Shown: in pieces, positions 1-5,608 of the stretch
How the letters are laid out: the number at the start of each line of letters is the position of its first letter
Numbering within the stretch: position 1 is the stretch's first letter
IMG/VR virus record: IMGVR_UViG_3300048536_000039
Coordinates: 1 to 24,332 of that record
Source of the DNA: a virus
Strand: one strand, 5' to 3'
DNA length: 24,332 nt
Made by a program: the position numbers and the translations under genes
Notes under the pieces: generated by a model
Told to the model about the DNA's origin: nothing
What the model saw: the letters and a program-made list of their open reading frames with translations, nothing else
Database searches by the model: none

Positions 1-1
1 T

Positions 2-172
2 TTTAAATGCAATGATTGTAACTATGTTGAAACATTTAACGATCAATTTAACATTCCTAAAAAGGCTTTAGAGGGTAAGTTAAATGACTATGAAAGCGTT
101 ATTTGCTCAGGTTGTGTAACTAAAAAAACAAGACTTAAAGGAAACTATATAATAATTGAAAGGAACAAATAA
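2..172 (+). CDS. Zinc-ribbon protein, 3' end only (5' truncated by window)
   Basis: An open frame enters from the left edge and stops with TAA at 170-172, giving the last 56 residues of a protein. It begins at or near a CxxC pair (C-N-D-C) and has a second pair (C-S-G-C) about 30 residues later, followed by a basic tail, so the fragment looks like a four-cysteine zinc ribbon. The next gene's ATG follows after one base, and its ribosome binding site lies inside the end of this gene, so the two are probably co-transcribed. The start and full length lie outside the window, so no function beyond zinc binding is assigned. Such small zinc ribbons are common among phage early and middle genes; that placement is inference. 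Confidence 0.6.
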   Translation, partial: FKCNDCNYVETFNDQFNIPKKALEGKLNDYESVICSGCVTKKTRLKGNYIIIERNK

Positions 173-173
173 G

Positions 174-506
174 ATGATTACATTTAATTTAACTCTTGAA
201 GATATGCCAAGCAGAGATAAAAAGCTTGCTAACATTGCAAAGGTTGAGAACTTTAAAAGCACTAGATCAGGCTTACCAATTGCTAACCAATTTATTATAA
301 CCTTGCAGAATGGAATTGAAGTATTTCAAAGCTATAATTCTATTATTGCAGTTAAAGCAAATAATGAAACATACCTTGATCAAAATAGGTGGAACTATTC
401 AAGAACCACTTCAAGATATAGAAATCAATTTCTTAATGAAACCACAGTTGAAACAGTTAAGAAAATTGGCTTTGGTAACTATGCAATGGTTGATTTAAAC
501 AAGTAA
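174..506 (+). CDS. Conserved small phage protein (DUF8033-like)
   Basis: A 110-residue protein. The frame could start at a TTG at 156, but the ATG at 174 is preferred because AAAGGAA at 159-165 sits about 8 bases before it. The central and C-terminal part (a strand ending in FQSYNS, then an alanine/valine-rich turn, then WNYSRTTSRYRNQFL) resembles a small phage family that I recall as DUF8033; this is from memory and the molecular role is unknown. There is no signal peptide or membrane segment. It is the last gene before a strong terminator and so closes the upstream transcription block. AT-rich codon use matches its surroundings. Confidence 0.7.
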   Translation: MITFNLTLEDMPSRDKKLANIAKVENFKSTRSGLPIANQFIITLQNGIEVFQSYNSIIAVKANNETYLDQNRWNYSRTTSRYRNQFLNETTVETVKKIGFGNYAMVDLNK

Positions 507-528
507 CAGTTAGCAAATTACTTCCCCT

Positions 529-568
529 AAAGGCGTCTTAGATTAGTTTCTAAGGCGTCTTTTCTTTT
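529..568 (+). terminator. Strong Rho-independent terminator
   Basis: The left arm at 529-542 and right arm at 549-562 form a 14-bp stem around the loop TTAGTT, followed by a T-rich run (TTTTCTTTT, from about 560). Two of the 14 pairs are G-U wobbles, so the hairpin is stable as + strand RNA and weaker as the opposite transcript. It follows the 174-506 gene by 22 bases and separates it from the late promoter at 1046. Confidence 0.9.
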
Positions 569-712
569 AGTAGCCTAATATATAACTAAAGCGTTGTTTA
601 TGTTGTGTAATCATGTTTGGTGGTGTTTGGGTATTTGTTCGCAATCTGCATCGCAATGAATACCTTTTGAGGTTTAGTTGTACAATCTAAAATGACAAAT
701 AGCATTACACGG

Positions 713-728
713 GCGTGCGTGCGTGCGT
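713..728. repeat. (GCGT)x4 tandem microrepeat
   Basis: Four uninterrupted GCGT units lie in an otherwise AT-rich intergenic stretch. Such a tract could vary in copy number by slippage. Nothing shows a function. Confidence 0.9.
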
Positions 729-904
729 ATGTTTAGCTAGGTTTACAGTTGGTTGATAGGTGGGTAGCTTTTGAGCCTATGGAATGGCAAGGTAAAACCT
801 CAATGAGGATTATCTATAAATTCAACCTATACGCCCACGCAAGGGACATGGGGGACCCCCCTGCATCTGCTAGCAATGTCGCCATATTTTTATCTGTGTG
901 AGTT

Positions 905-916
905 ACTTGTACAAGT
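905..916. promoter_or_regulatory. Perfect 12-bp palindrome (possible operator)
   Basis: ACTTGTACAAGT reads identically on both strands. It lies 130 bp upstream of the -35 box of the late promoter. A site of this form could bind a dimeric regulator; that role is inference from symmetry and position only. Confidence 0.4.
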
Positions 917-1045
917 TATTTGCACCCTTTAGGGTATCCCTGTAGGATACGCTGGGGGTTATAGGTGTATCTCCCGGAGGTGTTACTCCGATTATATCCA
1001 TTCTGACAGAAAAGTCAAGACATTTATGCCAAAATTATTTTTTAT

Positions 1046-1074
1046 TTGACATTAGGGTATTCTGTACGTATAAT
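1046..1074 (+). promoter_or_regulatory. Perfect-consensus sigma70 promoter for the late block
   Basis: TTGACA (1046-1051) and TATAAT (1069-1074) match the consensus at all 12 positions with a 17-bp spacer. The stretch just upstream is AT-rich, like an UP element. Transcription would start near 1081, giving a leader of about 90 bases before the first gene at 1174. No other promoter is evident before the terminase genes, so it probably starts the packaging and head operon. It implies use of the host housekeeping RNA polymerase. Confidence 0.88.
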
Positions 1075-1173
1075 CTTTGTATCAAGACCAGTTTCGAGCA
1101 GCAGCAATCAAACAAACTCTCGTGCTTTGGCTCAAGCTGAAAGGTTCTTGACTTAACTTAATAGGAATTTATC

Positions 1174-1383
1174 GTGTTTGAAGCATTTGTACTAGTTTGT
1201 TACTTAGGACAAGAGTCCGATTGTAGGCAATTGCAAGATACACGAGGTCCTTATGCTACAGAAATGCTATGTAAGCAGCGAATTGTAGAAATAACAGTAG
1301 ACTTACCTAAATATCTACCTAGTTATCAACCAAAAGCGTATAGATGTGACAAATTTACTTCCACAAAAGACGAACCAGCGTGA
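1174..1383 (+). CDS. Small four-cysteine protein, first gene of the late operon
   Basis: A 69-residue protein starting with GTG at 1174; AGGAA at 1162-1166 is correctly spaced before it. It has a hydrophobic N-terminus (residues 4-12), four cysteines (C9, C17, C33, C58), a central DTRGPY segment and a Pro/Tyr-rich C-terminal part. Similar short Cys-containing proteins with a D-T-x-G-P-Y-x-T-E-x-x-C core occur in marine phage genomes, from memory and without assigned function. Its last 38 bases overlap the start of the small terminase gene, so translation of the two is probably coupled. The hydrophobic start could be a weak secretion or membrane signal, but this is not clear. Confidence 0.65.
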   Translation: MFEAFVLVCYLGQESDCRQLQDTRGPYATEMLCKQRIVEITVDLPKYLPSYQPKAYRCDKFTSTKDEPA

Positions 1384-1750
1384 AATATCACCACAACAAG
1401 AAGAATTTCTAACCAATCTGTTCGAGAATGGTGGCAATGTCACCGACGCAGCGTTAGCAGCGGGCTACTCAAAGGGCAGCGTAACGTGGTTAAAGACCAG
1501 TTTAGCCGATGAGATAATCAATCGCACAAAGAACGTACTGTCTATGCACGCTTTTAAGGCTGCTACACGGCTAGTAACGACAATAGACAACCCCGTACCC
1601 GAGAGAGGAGACGACCTACGCTTCAGGGCTGCAGAATCGCTTTTAAACAGGGTTGGCTTGGGAAAACAGGAAACAACCAACGTAAATGTACAGGCAGTGC
1701 ATGGAATAGTTCTGTTGCCGCCGAAGAAAGACGTTGTAATTGACGGATAA
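1346..1750 (+). CDS. terS: Terminase small subunit
   Basis: This 134-residue protein should recognise the viral DNA and feed it to the large terminase subunit. The N-terminal half has the layout of a helix-turn-helix DNA-binding domain (residues about 18-52: SPQQEEFLTNLF, then NVTDAALAAGYSKGSV), which is the usual arrangement in phage small terminases. A following helical region (about 60-110) would serve oligomerisation. It lies directly before the large subunit and overlaps it by 11 bases. The only plausible start is the GTG at 1346, inside the preceding gene and without a strong ribosome binding site, so expression probably depends on coupling. Confidence 0.78.
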   Translation: MTNLLPQKTNQREISPQQEEFLTNLFENGGNVTDAALAAGYSKGSVTWLKTSLADEIINRTKNVLSMHAFKAATRLVTTIDNPVPERGDDLRFRAAESLLNRVGLGKQETTNVNVQAVHGIVLLPPKKDVVIDG

Positions 1751-3425
1751 ACCCCAGAGAGGTCGCCCTAAGAAAGACCCCGAAGCACCTAAGCAAAGAT
1801 ATTTCCTGTCTGCTGCAGAAAAAGCAAGGCGACAGACACAGAAGAGATTACGTGACGCAAAGAAGCGTGCAGAAAAAACAACCAAAGTAGCAGAAAGTAA
1901 AAGAAGATATGCCAGAAAGCTTGAAGAGAAAGTTGGTAAGGTTGAGAAAGCTCTTAAGGGAGATGCAACTACCGTTATCGATACAGGGGAGTTGGCAAGC
2001 CTTCCTCCACCTGTCCAAGAACTTGTTGGAAATAGGGAAGTCGTGTTTCAGCCGAATGAAGGACCTCAAGAAGAGTTTCTGTCGTCTAGTGAAAGAGATG
2101 TTCTCTATGGAGGTGCTGCTGGTGGGGGCAAATCTTTCGCCTTGTTGGCAGACCCCCTTCGTTATTGCACTAATCCTAATCATAGGGGTCTTCTTCTCAG
2201 GCGTACTCTTGACGAACTTACTGAGTTAATAGACAAGTCACGACAACTCTACCCCAAAGCGTTTCCCGGTGCAAAGTTCAGGGAGTCAAAGTCAACGTGG
2301 CACTTCCCATCTGGAGCAACCATTTGGTTTACCTATCTAGACAAAGACAAAGATGTAACCCGATTTCAAGGACAAGCTTTCAACTGGATAGGGATAGACG
2401 AGATAACCCAATACCCAACACCTTACGTGTGGGATTACCTCCGATCAAGATTGAGAAGCACCGACCCCGAGTTGCAACAAAGTTTGTATATGAGGTGTAC
2501 TGCCAATCCGGGTGGAATCGGTGGGTGGTGGATTAAGAAGATGTACATCGACGTAGGTGAACACAACAAACCGTTCCCTGCATCTGATGTCGAAACAGGC
2601 AGACCTTTCTTGTGGCCGCAAGGACACGAAAAGGAAGGTCAACCTTTGTTCTATCGTAGGTTCATTCCTGCGAGACTTACGGACAACCCGTTCCTTATGG
2701 CAGATGGACAATATGAAGCTATGCTTCGTTCACTACCTGAAATAGAACGGAAGAGATTACTCGAAGGGGATTGGGATGTAGCCGATGGCTGTGCCTTCCC
2801 AGAATTTAGCAGAGCAAAACATGTGGTCGAGAGTTTTGAGTTACCTACCAACTGGCCCCGAATACGTGCCGCTGACTACGGGTATGCAAGTCCTTCTTGT
2901 GTCTTGTGGGGTGCTATTGACTGGGATAACAATATATGGATTTATCGTGAATTGTATGTAAAACAGTTGACAGCAGAACAATTAGCAGATAGAATACTAG
3001 AAGCAGAGCAATTAGACCCTCTACCTCACTATACAGTACTTGACTCCTCCTGTTGGAATAAGACAGGATTTGGTCCTTCCATAGCAGAAACAATGATGAG
3101 ATGTGGTGTTCGTTGGACACCGTCTGATCGTAACAGAATACAAGGTAAGATGGAAATACATCGTAGGCTTGCAGATGACCCAAGAACAGAAGAACCTAGA
3201 TTACGAGTGTTTTCTAATTGCAGCAACACTGTCAAGCAATTGGCAGCAATTCCTCTTTCCAAAACTAACAGCGAAGACGTAGACACTAAAGCAGAAGATC
3301 ACGCATACGATGCTCTAAGATATATGTTGATGACAAGGATGACAGGGTATGCAGCGATTCATCAGACGCTTAATGGCATCAAGGCTCAGGTCTATCAGGT
3401 GCAAAATGAAACATTCGGATATTAA
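1740..3425 (+). CDS. terL: Terminase large subunit (ATPase and nuclease)
   Basis: A 561-residue packaging motor protein that pumps DNA into the procapsid and cuts the concatemer. The ATPase domain shows Walker A GGAAGGGKS (124-132), Walker B ending in IDE (219-221) and a coupling motif CTANPGG (253-259). The RNase H-like nuclease domain offers acidic residues D379 (AADYG), D435 (VLDSS) and D520/D524 (EDHAYDALRY). Residues 1-75 are an unusual Lys/Arg-rich, probably helical extension with an AT-hook-like QRGRPKKDP (6-14). The start is a TTG at 1740 right after an in-frame stop, overlapping TerS, with a weak ribosome binding site; a lower expression level than the capsid genes would fit. Confidence 0.95.
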   Translation: MTDKPQRGRPKKDPEAPKQRYFLSAAEKARRQTQKRLRDAKKRAEKTTKVAESKRRYARKLEEKVGKVEKALKGDATTVIDTGELASLPPPVQELVGNREVVFQPNEGPQEEFLSSSERDVLYGGAAGGGKSFALLADPLRYCTNPNHRGLLLRRTLDELTELIDKSRQLYPKAFPGAKFRESKSTWHFPSGATIWFTYLDKDKDVTRFQGQAFNWIGIDEITQYPTPYVWDYLRSRLRSTDPELQQSLYMRCTANPGGIGGWWIKKMYIDVGEHNKPFPASDVETGRPFLWPQGHEKEGQPLFYRRFIPARLTDNPFLMADGQYEAMLRSLPEIERKRLLEGDWDVADGCAFPEFSRAKHVVESFELPTNWPRIRAADYGYASPSCVLWGAIDWDNNIWIYRELYVKQLTAEQLADRILEAEQLDPLPHYTVLDSSCWNKTGFGPSIAETMMRCGVRWTPSDRNRIQGKMEIHRRLADDPRTEEPRLRVFSNCSNTVKQLAAIPLSKTNSEDVDTKAEDHAYDALRYMLMTRMTGYAAIHQTLNGIKAQVYQVQNETFGY

Positions 3426-3428
3426 TAA

Positions 3429-5357
3429 ATGGATTTAGAATTATTTAAACAGAAGGTGCAAGATCGTTCACTAACTGTAGGTGAAGCTTTTGATTACGTT
3501 GCAGCCAGAAAAGATACAGAAAAACCAGATACAATAAGAGGTTTAAAAAACAATGTAGCTGTAGATTTAGATTCTAAGTTTTTTGACACATACAACACTA
3601 AAGAATTTTCAGACGCTCTAGAAGAGCCTACAAACAGGTGGCGAGAGTACAGTGTATTTGAAAATCAACTCAGCAAAGGTTTGAGATCGGCAAAAGTAAC
3701 CGACGTAAACTACGAGAAGCTTTCTGGTAAAGGTGGCTTAGCTCAAGAAGCGTTTGGTCTAAAAGGAGTCCAAGACAGACCTAAAGACCCAATGAGAGGA
3801 ACAATCTACTCTCGTGACTTTGACAGGGTATACAACAAAGCCTTATCTGATCCACTAATTAATCAAGAAGCAAAAGATTATTTAATTTATGAAAAATACA
3901 CAGGTCAAAGAGTTGAAACAAATATAGGCAAAGAAGGTTTAAAAATAACTGATCTTGCTGTAAGCACTGACCCAAACGGTAATGTTGTTGTTAATATAGC
4001 AGAAAAGAAAAGTAAAACTAAGACACGCCCTGCTGTTAAATACACAGGTGCGTTCGCACAATTTTTAGCTGGTAAAAAACAACAAGCTTTAGCAAGAGAA
4101 GCAGGTAGCGATCCTTCAACTAAAAACTTATTTGCTACTACTAAAGGCACTACAGAGAAAGTGTGGAATGTACACGTAAAGCCTGCCTTAGAAGCTGAGT
4201 TCAGTGACTCACTTCCGTCAGACGGTAAAGGTGGGGGTAAAGCTACCCCTAAAGTTTTAAGAAAAATACTAGCAAGACAACTAGTTGATGAATTTAAATA
4301 CCCTAGAGATTTAGTCAAAGGGTGGATGGGTCACGCAGGAGCGACAGTTACTGCACAAGGTGATTTGCTTGAGCAAAGTTATGTAGGCGTTATAACCGAC
4401 CCTAGAGTTGGAGAAATCTCAGATAACTTAATTAAGACAGAAGCTCTTAACTTAGGTAAACCTACTGTAAACGATATGTTCGTAACACGTTCACCAAACA
4501 CATCAAAAGGTTTTGCAGAAGGAAAAGCATACAATCCTCATTCTTCCCCTTACACGTTTGGTAAAGAAGATGTAAAGCAGTCTGCGACAGAACTAACAGA
4601 CATACAAAAGCAAACACTAACAGCAACTCAACAAACACAACTTAATGAAGCTCAAGTAAGATTATATGAGTCAGAGACTGCTAGAGATAAAGCAAGACAA
4701 GAACGCATCATAGCTTCACAAGACACAATGGTAGAAGACGTCAAAAAGAAAGAAGCTGAGAAAAAAGTGAGAGCAAAACTAAAAGCAGAATCCAAACTAC
4801 TCAATGCACCTGCATCTCCAGATGACTTGTCTGACGGTCTAAAAGAAAAGTTAGCTAAGTGGGGAATAACTTTAGGTGGGGGTACACAAGCTGTCTTAGG
4901 TGCTATAGGGGTTACAGGAATAGTTGCCGAAGCCAAAGCTGATTATGACAAATACAGAGAACAAGGAAGAGGCCCAGTTGTTTCAGGGTTGGGTGCCGCA
5001 GCAGAAACGGTAAGAGATGTAGCAGTAGAAGGTGGTTCAAGAGCAGTTTCAATGCTACCTAACATGTTACTTAGTTCTAGTCCTGCAGGAGAAGGTTCAG
5101 ATAAGCCACCTGAAGTAAATCCAAATGCACCCAAAGCTGAAGACATTCCTGATACAGCAAATCCAGAAACACTTCCACCCGAAGCATTAAGAGTTATGCA
5201 AGAAGACGCTAGCATGACTGACACAGATTTAGACCCTGAAGCAGGGTTTATTTCCCAAGCTGATGTAATGAAAAATCAGCAGATGGGTTCACCTACGTCT
5301 CAAGGCTTTATGAGTAAGTATGGTGAAAAAGATCAAGACCTACTACAAACAACTTAA
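3429..5357 (+). CDS. Tyrosine-recombinase-like domain protein within head gene cluster
   Basis: A 642-residue protein starting 4 bases after terL stops. Residues about 128-325 match the layout of the tyrosine recombinase (integrase) catalytic domain: R161 in YTGQRVETN, lysines of a beta-hairpin at 193-198, K275-x-x-R278, G301-H302 in WMGHAG, and Y318 in QSYVGV. The spacings (117 residues from R161 to R278, 24 from R278 to H302) are close to those of Xer and lambda-type enzymes; the 16-residue gap to the tyrosine is longer. Residues 60-120 could be a core-binding domain. The C-terminal half is different: a charged coiled coil (about 405-455), hydrophobic segments (480-500 and 515-549) and an acidic proline-rich tail. 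Usual integrases are 300-450 residues, so this is a fusion or a repurposed fold. Whether it cuts DNA is unknown. Confidence 0.62.
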   Translation: MDLELFKQKVQDRSLTVGEAFDYVAARKDTEKPDTIRGLKNNVAVDLDSKFFDTYNTKEFSDALEEPTNRWREYSVFENQLSKGLRSAKVTDVNYEKLSGKGGLAQEAFGLKGVQDRPKDPMRGTIYSRDFDRVYNKALSDPLINQEAKDYLIYEKYTGQRVETNIGKEGLKITDLAVSTDPNGNVVVNIAEKKSKTKTRPAVKYTGAFAQFLAGKKQQALAREAGSDPSTKNLFATTKGTTEKVWNVHVKPALEAEFSDSLPSDGKGGGKATPKVLRKILARQLVDEFKYPRDLVKGWMGHAGATVTAQGDLLEQSYVGVITDPRVGEISDNLIKTEALNLGKPTVNDMFVTRSPNTSKGFAEGKAYNPHSSPYTFGKEDVKQSATELTDIQKQTLTATQQTQLNEAQVRLYESETARDKARQERIIASQDTMVEDVKKKEAEKKVRAKLKAESKLLNAPASPDDLSDGLKEKLAKWGITLGGGTQAVLGAIGVTGIVAEAKADYDKYREQGRGPVVSGLGAAAETVRDVAVEGGSRAVSMLPNMLLSSSPAGEGSDKPPEVNPNAPKAEDIPDTANPETLPPEALRVMQEDASMTDTDLDPEAGFISQADVMKNQQMGSPTSQGFMSKYGEKDQDLLQTT

Positions 5358-5371
5358 ATAGGAGGGCAGTT

Positions 5372-5596
5372 ATGCCAGACAATAACTATAACTACGGTGC
5401 TTCATACATAATGAGCAGTGATAAAACTTCAGTTGATGACCCAATGGGATCAAATCAATTAACACGTGAAGGTAAAGACTTTGATATGTCAAACAACGGT
5501 AACAATGAGTTACAAGTTGATATGCCAAAGAAACAATCTAAACCAACAGTAGAAGCTTCTCTGTTTTCTATGGCTGACGATAAAAACTACTTCTAA
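5372..5596 (+). CDS. Small hydrophilic protein of unknown function
   Basis: A 74-residue protein between the recombinase-like gene and the portal gene. A strong ribosome binding site (AGGAGG at 5360-5365) precedes the ATG at 5372. The sequence is polar, rich in Asn, Asp, Ser and Lys, with no hydrophobic core segment, signal peptide or membrane helix, and is probably largely disordered. It is not recognised. Its position and strong initiation signal suggest a small virion or assembly factor, which is inference only. Confidence 0.7.
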   Translation: MPDNNYNYGASYIMSSDKTSVDDPMGSNQLTREGKDFDMSNNGNNELQVDMPKKQSKPTVEASLFSMADDKNYF

Positions 5597-5608
5597 GTAA
5601 GGTAAAAT

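Larger units (their letters stand above)
569..1045. other. Structured intergenic region between upstream and late blocks
   Basis: No convincing gene is present. Visible elements are: four tandem GCGT units (713-728); a GC-rich interrupted palindrome GGGGG-A-CCCCC around 850-862; a perfect 12-bp palindrome (905-916); a short inverted repeat ACCCT/AGGGT (924-935); a 6-bp stem GTATCC/GGATAC with a 5-base loop (934-950); and CGGAG/CTCCG with a 6-base loop (975-990). A 40-codon open frame (779-901) has no good ribosome binding site. The position just upstream of TerS is where packaging signals often lie, and the palindromes could be operator sites; both are inference. No tRNA could be folded here. 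Confidence 0.6.

Noticed and set aside
310-498. 62-residue + strand frame within the 174-506 gene
   Set aside because: No ribosome binding site and low-complexity leucine/lysine product typical of a shifted frame.
613-690. 25-codon frame starting ATG 613 in the intergenic region
   Set aside because: No ribosome binding site, and the product has no recognisable pattern.
713-728. GCGT repeats as part of a CRISPR or iteron array
   Set aside because: Units are only 4 bases, uninterrupted, with no spacers or replication protein gene next to them.
920-948. TTGCAC...TAGGAT as a second promoter before the late block
   Set aside because: Poor match at both boxes, and the perfect promoter at 1046 is sufficient.
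850-1010. A tRNA gene or tRNA-like att site in the structured intergenic region
   Set aside because: No 7-bp acceptor pairing, no T-arm consensus and no cloverleaf could be drawn.
1909-2229. 106-residue + strand frame inside terL
   Set aside because: Out of frame with the well-supported TerL; the product lacks a coherent fold or start signal, unlike the case at 7524-7745.
3905-4318. 137-residue frame on the minus strand inside the recombinase-like gene
   Set aside because: Mirror of a well-supported + strand gene, no ribosome binding site or family pattern; the same holds for the other long minus-strand frames (for example 5626-6057, 19506-19862, 20930-21316).
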